A DNA stretch of 5,111 bases from Candidatus Gastranaerophilales bacterium (GCA_021201175.1 JAJQFK010000020.1:1-5111), one strand, 5' to 3'; positions 1 to 5,110 are shown, counted from the first letter of the stretch. Numbers and translations: made by a program. The notes: generated from the letters alone by a model not told the origin.

Positions 1-1
1 A

Positions 2-370
2 ATGAATATAAATAAAATTACAAATACAAATACGGGATTTAAAGGGAAAATAAGAATACATTCTTCTTATAATGAGTTTTCTCCGGTTATTAATACTGAA
101 AATATATTAAAAACAGAAAGTAGTTTTCACAGATTCTCAAAATTATCAGAGTCTGATAAATGGGTTATTAACACTTGTTTTCCAAAAAGAAAAAGATTTG
201 CTTTAATCCAAAATAATACAGTTACCTATTTAAATGATGAAAAGGAAATTCGTACTTTTGAGGTTTTGCACGAAGCAAAAGATAAATATGTTTATAATAT
301 AGACGAAATAATAAAACAAGCTGCCGAAGAATCAGATATTACAGGCGAAATAATTGATATAAGAATATAG
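2..370 (+). CDS. Hypothetical protein, 122 aa, possibly with its true start outside the window
   Basis: I do not recognise this protein. It reads from an ATG at base 2 to a TAG at 368-370. Only one base precedes the ATG, so no ribosome binding site can be checked and the start may lie further left. The N-terminus is rich in Asn and Thr (MNINKITNTNTGFKGKIRI) and looks like a natural start. There is no signal peptide or membrane segment. The middle is basic (PKRKRF at 61-66) and the end is acidic and probably helical (IDEIIKQAAEESD, about 100-112). It has a single Cys (59). It appears monocistronic, because a separate promoter follows it. A short N-terminal FxG motif such as FKG (13-15) is something I recall in many small proteins of Gastranaerophilales-like genomes; that is memory, not a search. 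AT-rich codon use matches the neighbouring genes, so it is probably real. Confidence 0.6.
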   Translation: MNINKITNTNTGFKGKIRIHSSYNEFSPVINTENILKTESSFHRFSKLSESDKWVINTCFPKRKRFALIQNNTVTYLNDEKEIRTFEVLHEAKDKYVYNIDEIIKQAAEESDITGEIIDIRI

Positions 371-405
371 TTATTATTTTCAAAACCTAAATGCAACATA
401 ACTAT
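367..405 (+). repeat. AU-rich inverted repeat at the end of the first gene
   Basis: ATAGTTAT (367-374) and ATAACTAT (398-405) are perfect 8-base complements separated by a 23-base loop. CTTTT follows at 406-410. The left arm contains the stop codon of the upstream gene. The position suits a transcription terminator, but the stem is almost all A/U and the loop is long, so any terminator activity would be weak. Confidence 0.3.
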
Positions 406-420
406 CTTTTATAAAATTTA

Positions 421-429
421 TGATATAAT
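421..429 (+). promoter_or_regulatory. Extended -10 promoter for the NfnA-like gene
   Basis: TGATATAAT is a perfect extended -10 element: TG, one base, then TATAAT at 424-429. No good -35 box lies 16-18 bases upstream, which is usual for extended -10 promoters. The predicted start near 436 gives a leader of about 20 bases that includes the AGGAGG site. AT-rich DNA produces TATAAT by chance, but the position and the TG dinucleotide support this call. Confidence 0.5.
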
Positions 430-440
430 ATTATGTAATA

Positions 441-448
441 AAAGGAGG
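441..448 (+). promoter_or_regulatory. Ribosome binding site that selects the GTG start
   Basis: AAAGGAGG is a near-perfect Shine-Dalgarno. It ends only 2 bases before an ATG at 451 but 8 bases before an in-frame GTG at 457. The spacing favours the GTG, and the protein starting there (MGYKILEKIEL) matches the usual N-terminus of NfnA-like proteins. Confidence 0.6.
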
Positions 449-456
449 AAATGCTT

Positions 457-1302
457 GTGGGTTACAAGATACTTGAAAAAATAGAATTATGTCCTAATCA
501 ATATGAATTAAAAATAGAAGCCCCGTATGTTACAAGAAATGCACAGGCAGGGCAGTTTATTATATTTAGGGTTGAAGAAGAAGGCGAAAGAGTTCCAATT
601 ACTATAGCTGATATTGATAGAGAAAACGGAATACTTACTGTTGTTTTCATGGCTGTTGGATATACTACAAAAAAGCTTGCAATGTTAGAAGTCGGTGATG
701 AAATACTTGATGTTGTCGGTCCTTTGGGGAAACCGACAGAAATAAAAAATTACGGTACAGTAGTTTGTATCGCAGGCGGATACGGCGCGGCACCGTGTTA
801 TTTGATTTCTAAAGCCTTTAAAGATGCCAGAAATAAAGTTTACACCATAATGGGCGCAAGAAATGAAAAATTAATATTTTGGAAAGACAAAATGGCTCAG
901 GCATGTCAAAAATTATTTATCACAACTGATGACGGCTCTTTAGGTCATAAAGGTTTTGTAACGGAAGTTCTTTCTGACATAATGAAAAATGAAAAAGTAA
1001 ATTATGTTATTGCTGTAGGACCTATGCCTATGATGCGTGCCGTTGCAGAAATTACAAGAGATAAGCAAATTAAAACAGAAGCAAGCATGAACCCTATTAT
1101 GATTGATGGAACAGGCATGTGCGGAGCATGCAGGGTTACTGTCGGTGGTGAGGTTAAATTCGCTTGTATTGACGGTCCTGATTTTGATGCACACAAAATT
1201 GATTTTGATGAGGTTATAAACAGAACCAAAATTTACAAAGATCAGGAACGTAAAAGGTGCGAAAATTGTAATCTTTTGAAGCAGGCACAAGCTGTAAAAT
1301 AA
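457..1302 (+). CDS. NfnA/PyrK-like FAD/NAD(P)-binding, [2Fe-2S] electron-transfer subunit
   Basis: This is a 281-residue protein of the ferredoxin-NADP reductase superfamily, sulfide dehydrogenase / NfnA / dihydroorotate dehydrogenase electron-transfer subunit branch. Numbered from the GTG start, it has a flavin beta-barrel with RVPITI (45-50, the RxPxTI FAD motif), then GPLGKP (88-93) and GGYGAAP (107-113, the NAD(P) loop). A C-terminal [2Fe-2S] motif follows, with Cys222, Cys225 and Cys237 and with Asp217 just before them; characterised NfnA uses three Cys and one Asp. In the family this subunit passes electrons between NAD(H) and a partner, for example NfnB in electron-bifurcating transhydrogenase. 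It is cytoplasmic. No NfnB/GltD-like gene is adjacent, so the partner and exact reaction cannot be fixed. The tail adds an extra CxxC (268, 271). An ATG at 451 would add two residues but sits too close to the ribosome binding site. The stop overlaps the next gene's ribosome binding site. Confidence 0.88.
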   Translation: MGYKILEKIELCPNQYELKIEAPYVTRNAQAGQFIIFRVEEEGERVPITIADIDRENGILTVVFMAVGYTTKKLAMLEVGDEILDVVGPLGKPTEIKNYGTVVCIAGGYGAAPCYLISKAFKDARNKVYTIMGARNEKLIFWKDKMAQACQKLFITTDDGSLGHKGFVTEVLSDIMKNEKVNYVIAVGPMPMMRAVAEITRDKQIKTEASMNPIMIDGTGMCGACRVTVGGEVKFACIDGPDFDAHKIDFDEVINRTKIYKDQERKRCENCNLLKQAQAVK

Positions 1303-1312
1303 GGAGTTTTTT

Positions 1313-1495
1313 ATGAGTAACAAAATACCTATTTGCCCGTTAATGAGTTCCGGAAGTGCAATTAATATAGTATGTGTGCAAGAAAATTGCGCGTGGTATA
1401 TGAAAAATTATAAGACTTGCTCAGTATACCTGCTTGCACATAATGCAGTTCTGGATATTAAAGAGAAACAGGATAGAAAAGTACCGCAAGCTTAA
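1313..1495 (+). CDS. Small four-cysteine protein, possibly metal- or Fe-S-binding
   Basis: This 60-residue protein begins at an ATG 6 bases after AAGGAG (1301-1306), which overlaps the upstream stop codon. It is therefore translated from the same message as the NfnA-like gene. It has four cysteines at 8, 21, 26 and 36 (C-x12-C-x4-C-x9-C) within the motifs ICPLMSSGS and CVQENCAWYMKN. A short helix-like tail ends in a charged segment (IKEKQDRK, 49-56). I recall similar small CPLMS...C...CAWW proteins of unknown function in anaerobic bacteria, where the cysteines suggest zinc or an iron-sulfur cluster; no function is established. There is no signal peptide or membrane segment. Coupling to a redox subunit makes an electron-transfer or cluster-related role plausible but unproven. 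Confidence 0.75.
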   Translation: MSNKIPICPLMSSGSAINIVCVQENCAWYMKNYKTCSVYLLAHNAVLDIKEKQDRKVPQA

Positions 1496-1505
1496 ATTAC
1501 GGTAT
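1481..1505. terminator. Weak bidirectional terminator candidate between convergent genes
   Basis: TACCG (1482-1486) pairs with CGGTA (1500-1504), with a G-T wobble outside and a 13-base loop containing AAGCTT. On the plus strand a TTTTT run follows at 1512-1516. On the minus strand a TTTT run (complement of 1477-1480) follows directly. The left arm lies within the last codons of the four-Cys gene. The stem is short, but the position between convergent genes and the T-runs on both sides fit a shared terminator. Confidence 0.35.
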
Positions 1506-1522
1506 CAAATCTTTTTAATGAG

Positions 1523-2215
1523 TTAATTCATGTAGGAACTTACAAGTTTCTTCACCTCGTTTGCAGGTACTGCGAAACCTATTCCGATATTAGATTTATT
1601 ATTATCAGGATTATAGATTGATTGGCTTATGCCAATAACTTCGCCTTTGGCATTCAAAATTGGTCCGCCTGACGACCCCGGATTTATCGCCGCATCGGTT
1701 TGAATTTTGTTTCGTTCATAATCAATTCTTGAAACAATTCCGGTCGTTAGTGTTCCGTTAAAACCAAAAGGATTGCCGATAGCGAGGACTTTTTGTCCAA
1801 CCTTAACTAATGAAGAATCGCCTAATTTTATAACCGGCAGCGCATTTTTAGGATTTATCCTTAATAGCGCCAGGTCGCCTTTATTTCCCTCTTGCTTTAT
1901 TAGTTCTGCTTTATAGGTTTCTCCTTTTGAGGTTGTTACTTCAATGTAATTTGCATCGTGTACAACATGAGAACTTGTTAAAATAATTCCACTCTTATTT
2001 ATAATACAGCCTGTTCCGCTTGAAAGCCCATCAATTAATTGAGCTTCAACAAGAACAATTGCCGGATTAATACGCTCGTAGACCGTTACATTTATAAATT
2101 CGTCACTTCTATATTCATTGTCCTTTGAATATACATTTTCATTTAAAAAATTTCCGTATAAAAAAGAAACACTTAAAATAAAAGCAACAGTTGCTAATTT
2201 TATTTTGTTTAACAT
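1523..2215 (-). CDS. Exported HtrA-like (S1C) trypsin-like serine protease without a PDZ domain
   Basis: This is a 230-residue protease of the HtrA/Deg type. The N-terminus (MLNKIKLATVAFILSVSFLYG) has Lys residues followed by a hydrophobic stretch. It is a signal peptide or membrane anchor, so the enzyme should act in the periplasm or cell envelope. The triad is visible: His83 in TSSHVV, Asp114 in GDLALL, and Ser182 in NPGSSGGP, with the preceding SGTGCIIN (66-73) and AIGNPFGF (145-152) also typical. The chain ends shortly after the catalytic domain (GIGFAVPANEVKKLVSSYMN). DegP/DegQ proteins of about 450 residues carry one or two C-terminal PDZ domains, and none is present here. All catalytic residues are intact, so it is probably active, with substrate choice or oligomerisation unlike DegP. 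The ribosome binding site is weak (AAGG, about 7 bases before the ATG). It is transcribed divergently from the GlcD-like gene. Confidence 0.88.
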   Translation of the reverse strand: MLNKIKLATVAFILSVSFLYGNFLNENVYSKDNEYRSDEFINVTVYERINPAIVLVEAQLIDGLSSGTGCIINKSGIILTSSHVVHDANYIEVTTSKGETYKAELIKQEGNKGDLALLRINPKNALPVIKLGDSSLVKVGQKVLAIGNPFGFNGTLTTGIVSRIDYERNKIQTDAAINPGSSGGPILNAKGEVIGISQSIYNPDNNKSNIGIGFAVPANEVKKLVSSYMN

Positions 2216-2237
2216 ATACTGCCTTTTTTCTTGATTT

Positions 2238-2246
2238 AATATAACA
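2238..2246 (-). promoter_or_regulatory. Candidate extended -10 promoter for the protease gene
   Basis: On the minus strand this reads TGTTATATT: TG, one base, then TATATT. It lies about 23 bases upstream of the protease ATG. Only a poor -35 match (TGAATT-like) is found near 2261-2266. The position is sensible, but the AT-rich context makes this tentative. Confidence 0.35.
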
Positions 2247-2274
2247 TCTTAATTTGTTTTAATTCATCAGTAAC

Positions 2275-2314
2275 AAAGCTGTATACATAAAGCGATTAAA
2301 GCTGTTATTATAAC
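2275..2314. repeat. Direct repeats and small palindrome in the divergent intergenic region
   Basis: AAAGCTGT occurs at 2275-2282 and again at 2298-2305, 23 bases apart, with a partial copy AAAGC at 2289-2293. GTTATTATAAC at 2304-2314 is palindromic around one central base, and GTATAC at 2281-2286 is a perfect palindrome. The cluster lies upstream of both predicted promoters, where a shared regulator could bind. It is equally compatible with chance. Confidence 0.3.
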
Positions 2315-2334
2315 TTCAAATTAAGAACAAAATA

Positions 2335-2364
2335 TTGTTATAAAAATTAGTTTTATTTTATAAT
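2335..2364 (+). promoter_or_regulatory. Promoter for the GlcD-like/CutA pair
   Basis: TTGTTA (2335-2340) and TATAAT (2359-2364) form -35 and -10 boxes with an 18-base spacer. Transcription would start near 2371, leaving a leader of about 10 bases that carries the GAGGG ribosome binding site. This is the best sigma-70 type promoter in the window. Confidence 0.5.
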
Positions 2365-2380
2365 CTTAAATAGAGGGAAT

Positions 2381-3781
2381 ATGATTAATATTTTGAAAAA
2401 AAATAATAACGATTTAATTGAAAATCTGAAAAAAATAGCAGGAACTAACAATGTTCTATATTCTTATGATGAACTGTATACATATTCAACTGATTCAACG
2501 AATATAACAAATCCGGAAGAAATTGCACAAGCTGTTGTTTTTCCGTTGTCAACAAAACAAGTCAGCCAAATAATGCAGTTTGCATACAAAAATAATCTTG
2601 CAGTAGTTCCAAGAAGCGCAGGAACTAACTTGTGCGGCGCATGCCTTCCCAAAAAAAACGGAATAATTCTTGATTTCGCAAAAATGAACAGAATTTTGGA
2701 GATTAATAAAAATAATTTATCTGCGAGTGTTGAACCGGGGGTCGTAATAGAGGATTTGCAAAAAGCAGTAGAAAAATATGATTTATTCTATCCTCCTGAC
2801 CCTTCTAATTTAAAAGTAAGTATGATTGGAGGAAGTATAGGTTTATCATCAGGCGGACCGCATTCCTTTAAATATGGAACAACAAAGGATTATATTATTG
2901 ATTTGGAAGTTGTACTTGCAGATGGAACTATTATTCATACCGGTTCTGAATGTGCAAAAAATGTAACAGGATATAATTTAACACAATTATTTGTGGGTTC
3001 GGAAGGAACACTGGGAATTATAACCCGAGCACTAATCAGGCTGATTCCCAAGCCGGAATCAAAACGCGTTATGCTCGCTTATTTTGACACACTGGAGGAT
3101 ACTTCAAAGACTGTAAATGATATAATCTCAAACTTAATTACACCTTCTGTTATTGATTTGATGGATAATAACACTCTAAAAACAGTTGAAAGTTTTTATC
3201 CTTCCGGACTATTAATCGATAAAACGGCAGCTTTATTAATTGAAATTGACGGATTTAAATCAGCTCTGGACAGTCAATATGAAAAAATCATAGAAATATG
3301 CCGACAAAATAATTCTTCATTTATTCAAACTGCGGCAACAAAAGAAGAAGAAGAACGAATTTGGATATCAAGACGTTCATCTTTTGGCGCAACCGCCAAA
3401 CTCGCACCTAATGTTTTAACCGAAGATGTAGTCGTTCCGCGAGAAAATATAATTAAACTCGTAAAAGGTATTAGAGAAATTTGTGATAAATATCAACTAA
3501 AAACCTGTATTATGGGGCATATTGGAGATGGCAACATTCACCCAAATATTGCGCTTGATTTAAGGAATATTAATGAATTTCAGAATTTTAGACAGGCAAA
3601 AAGAGAACTTTTTGAACTTGCGCTAAGACTCCACGGAACACTCTCCGGCGAACACGGTATAGGTTGTGAAAAATCAGAGTTTATAACTAAAGCCTTAGAT
3701 ATAAATAGTATTAAACTGATGAAACAAGTAAAACAGCTTTTTGACCCTAAAAATATATTAAATCCCGGAAAAATATTTTAA
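2381..3781 (+). CDS. FAD-linked 2-hydroxyacid dehydrogenase, GlcD / D-lactate dehydrogenase type
   Basis: This 466-residue protein has the usual length and order of the GlcD/DLD family. An N-terminal FAD-binding domain (about 45-225, vanillyl-alcohol-oxidase fold) is followed by a C-terminal FAD-oxidase domain (about 226-466). The FAD region shows VVPRSAGTN (75-83), YPPDPS (137-142), the Gly-rich GGSIGLSSGG (150-159) and GSEGTLG (206-212). The catalytic half shows IWISRRSSF (327-335), HIGDGNIHPN (380-389) and SGEHGIG (422-428); the His and Glu residues in these motifs bind metal and substrate in relatives. The family oxidises glycolate, D-lactate or other D-2-hydroxyacids and passes electrons to quinone, a GlcF-type Fe-S protein or electron-transfer flavoprotein. 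None of these partners is encoded nearby, so substrate and acceptor are open. The ATG is preceded by GAGGG. The next gene starts 9 bases after the stop. Confidence 0.9.
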   Translation: MINILKKNNNDLIENLKKIAGTNNVLYSYDELYTYSTDSTNITNPEEIAQAVVFPLSTKQVSQIMQFAYKNNLAVVPRSAGTNLCGACLPKKNGIILDFAKMNRILEINKNNLSASVEPGVVIEDLQKAVEKYDLFYPPDPSNLKVSMIGGSIGLSSGGPHSFKYGTTKDYIIDLEVVLADGTIIHTGSECAKNVTGYNLTQLFVGSEGTLGIITRALIRLIPKPESKRVMLAYFDTLEDTSKTVNDIISNLITPSVIDLMDNNTLKTVESFYPSGLLIDKTAALLIEIDGFKSALDSQYEKIIEICRQNNSSFIQTAATKEEEERIWISRRSSFGATAKLAPNVLTEDVVVPRENIIKLVKGIREICDKYQLKTCIMGHIGDGNIHPNIALDLRNINEFQNFRQAKRELFELALRLHGTLSGEHGIGCEKSEFITKALDINSIKLMKQVKQLFDPKNILNPGKIF

Positions 3782-3790
3782 GGAGATATT

Positions 3791-4105
3791 ATGACATACT
3801 GTATTATCAATTGCACGGTACAAAATGAAAATGATGCGCAACTTATAGCGAAACACTTAATAAATAAACAACTCATCGCTTGTTGTAATATCATTCCCGC
3901 AATACTATCAATTTATAAATGGGATGGGCATATATGCGAGGATAGTGAAGTACTTATGATTATGAAAACAAAATCTGTTTTATATAAGCAGGTAGAACAA
4001 GAAATAAAAAATATTCATAAATATGATGTACCTGAAATAATATCTGTTCCAATCATTGATGGAAATAAAGCATATTTGGATTGGCTCGATAAAGAAACTC
4101 TTTAG
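3791..4105 (+). CDS. cutA: CutA1 family protein (divalent-cation tolerance protein)
   Basis: This 104-residue protein matches CutA1 in length and motifs throughout. ACCNIIPAILSIYKWDG (30-46) corresponds to the conserved ACVNIIPG..SIY.W.G strand. EDSEVLMIMKT (50-60) and HKYDVPEII (76-84) match the EDSE..L..KT and HPY..PEI motifs, and the end AYLDWL (94-99) is also typical. CutA1 forms very stable ferredoxin-like trimers. E. coli mutants were linked to copper tolerance, but the cellular role remains unclear. There is no signal peptide, so it is cytoplasmic. AGGAG (3781-3785) lies 5 bases before the ATG and overlaps the stop of the GlcD-like gene, so the two are co-transcribed. It has extra cysteines (4, 8, 31, 32, 49) that could bear on metal binding. 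Confidence 0.92.
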   Translation: MTYCIINCTVQNENDAQLIAKHLINKQLIACCNIIPAILSIYKWDGHICEDSEVLMIMKTKSVLYKQVEQEIKNIHKYDVPEIISVPIIDGNKAYLDWLDKETL

Positions 4106-4273
4106 AAATTTAAACCTTATATACAAAAGAAATTAATAATCTAATATTTGAAATTAAAAGGTTTGCGTCCTGAAAGCACGTATTATTGCAATAAAAACTA
4201 CCGGCTAAATTAATTATACTTTAAAATTTTTATAATCAAAGCCAAAACATACAGTAATAAACAGATTTTGAAA
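4106..4273. other. Convergent intergenic region with AT-rich inverted repeats
   Basis: These 168 bases separate the ends of the CutA and pilin-like genes. No gene or strong terminator is visible. AAACCTT (4112-4118) is complementary to AAGGTTT (4158-4164) across a 39-base gap. TATTGCAATA (4184-4193) is a perfect palindrome. ATTATA (4213-4218) pairs with TATAAT (4231-4236) around AAAATTTT. An AU hairpin in this last part is the best, still weak, candidate for a shared transcription end. Confidence 0.3.
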
Positions 4274-5065
4274 TTACAATAACGGATAATCGTCCCTTAT
4301 TTGCCAACCATCGAGTTGAATTAATCTGGTGCACTCCTCTGCTCCACCGTCAGCACATTCACGTAATTCGGAATCACGTGGTACATCTCTTCTATAACTA
4401 AGCCCGCAAAAACCCCAATGTGCACATACGAATATTCCATTTGAAATAAAATGAAAATCATAAGAATAACCGTATCTATCGCCAATAGAAAATGCAAATA
4501 TATCTTTTCCCTTCTGATTTGGCTTTTTTTCTCCGTTAATATCAATAAGAAAATTAGTAGCGTTTCTGCAATCTGAAAGATAATTACTACTGCCGGCATA
4601 AAACATAGTTCCATCGTTCAACAAATAAAGTTTTGATGGAGTATAACCATTTGAATCAGAAGCAGAAAAGACTTTATAATCAGTATTATCTTTTTCAGTA
4701 ACCGGCATGTACTTGCCAAGATTATCATTCCACCATTGCCCGTAATTTTCACGTCTTGTTTCATACGTAGAATGTAAAAATGAAGGATTTTCCATATCTG
4801 CAAGCCTTACGGCATTTGAAAGAGTTGAATAAAACTTTTTTAATCTTGAAGAAACTTCTTGTTTTCTGTAATTAGCCATAAGAGTCGGTACTGTTATTGC
4901 AGCAATAATTCCGATAATAACAAGTGTAACGAGTACCTCAGATAATGTAAATGCAGATTTGCGCGTTGCGCTCATGCTTAACCTGCGCTTCATAGTCGCA
5001 GCGTTGGATATTTTGCACAAATAAATATTAAACAATCCTCTTTTATAAATTTTTATTTCCTGCAT
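4274..5065 (-). CDS. Type IV pilin-like / pseudopilin protein with a long prepilin leader
   Basis: This 263-residue protein has a class III (prepilin) signal. Basic residues and Ala (TRKSA) are followed by FTLSEVLVTLVIIGIIAAIT, a hydrophobic helix with Glu at +5, as prepilin peptidase substrates require; the -1 residue is Ala instead of the common Gly. A coiled segment follows (KQEVSSRLKKFYSTLSNAVRLAD), then a globular domain of about 165 residues. That domain has DINGEKKPNQKGKD (175-188), five Cys (166, 214, 220, 237, 245) and the ending DGWQIRDDYPLL. It is probably a surface or pilus-associated subunit or pseudopilin. No assembly ATPase, prepilin peptidase or other pilus gene is in the window. 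The ATG at 5065 is chosen because AGAGG lies 7 bases upstream; a GTG at 5071 is too close to it. That start gives a 38-residue leader before the cleavage site, which is long. An internal ATG at 4975 (MSATRKSAF) would give a 7-8 residue leader but has only a weak AGG upstream. Confidence 0.85.
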   Translation of the reverse strand: MQEIKIYKRGLFNIYLCKISNAATMKRRLSMSATRKSAFTLSEVLVTLVIIGIIAAITVPTLMANYRKQEVSSRLKKFYSTLSNAVRLADMENPSFLHSTYETRRENYGQWWNDNLGKYMPVTEKDNTDYKVFSASDSNGYTPSKLYLLNDGTMFYAGSSNYLSDCRNATNFLIDINGEKKPNQKGKDIFAFSIGDRYGYSYDFHFISNGIFVCAHWGFCGLSYRRDVPRDSELRECADGGAEECTRLIQLDGWQIRDDYPLL

Positions 5066-5072
5066 AACCACA

Positions 5073-5077
5073 CCTCT
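5073..5077 (-). promoter_or_regulatory. Ribosome binding site that selects the pilin start at 5065
   Basis: On the minus strand AGAGG is followed by 7 bases and then ATG (5065-5063). The in-frame GTG at 5071 would leave a single base of spacing and is unlikely. The downstream ATGs at 4993 and 4975 lack a comparable site. Confidence 0.55.
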
Positions 5078-5110
5078 ATAAGTTATAAATTATATTTTAT
5101 AACTTATAAC
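5076..5110. repeat. Five tandem 7-bp repeats forming a perfect 13-bp inverted repeat
   Basis: Five consecutive heptamers start at 5076, 5083, 5090, 5097 and 5104 with consensus TTATAAN. The first begins with C, and the third reads TTATATT. Because TTATAA is its own complement, the array also forms a perfect inverted repeat: 5077-5089 pairs with 5096-5108 around a 6-base centre. Base 5111 (A) breaks the pattern, so the array seems to end there, but the window also ends there. It covers the predicted -10 box and transcription start of the pilin-like gene. Confidence 0.75.
5089..5094 (-). promoter_or_regulatory. -10 box of the pilin-like gene at the centre of the repeat
   Basis: The minus strand reads TATAAT at 5094-5089, almost exactly in the loop of the 13-bp inverted repeat. 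Transcription would start near 5082, with a leader of about 17 bases containing AGAGG. A -35 box would fall at about 5112-5117, beyond the window, and cannot be checked. Confidence 0.45.

Noticed and set aside
20..33. Hexanucleotide repetition ACAAAT x2 near the start of the first gene
   Set aside because: There are only about 2.3 copies, explained by the Asn-Thr-Asn-Thr coding sequence in an AT-rich genome, and the repeat is in frame.
940..1323. Long open frames on the minus strand (940-1323 and 1002-1229) opposite the NfnA-like gene
   Set aside because: The plus-strand gene has clear family motifs through this stretch, and the antisense translations show no recognisable domain or good ribosome binding site. 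They are shadows of the real gene.
2464..2652. Minus-strand open frame opposite the start of the GlcD-like gene
   Set aside because: It lies entirely inside a well-supported coding region, has no recognisable features and looks like a frame shadow.
3341..3357. GAA triplet run inside the GlcD-like gene
   Set aside because: It encodes a short Lys/Glu stretch (KEEEER) in a variable surface region of the protein. It is too short to be a meaningful repeat.
4160..4170. Minus-strand GGACGCAAACC resembling the GGGACGCAAA core of a GEMM-I cyclic-di-GMP riboswitch
   Set aside because: The remaining conserved elements are missing or out of order (CCGGTAG comes before rather than after). No gene lies downstream on that strand within the window. 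The match is a short coincidence.
4184..4193. Perfect palindrome TATTGCAATA between the CutA and pilin-like genes
   Set aside because: It lies downstream of both convergent genes, with no promoter to regulate and no T-run making it a terminator. A 10-base palindrome is not surprising in AT-rich DNA.
4321..4803. Two further minus-strand frames (4321-4614, 4618-4803) inside the pilin-like gene
   Set aside because: The pilin frame is continuous, with motifs at both ends, so these are out-of-frame shadows. They are not evidence of a frameshift.
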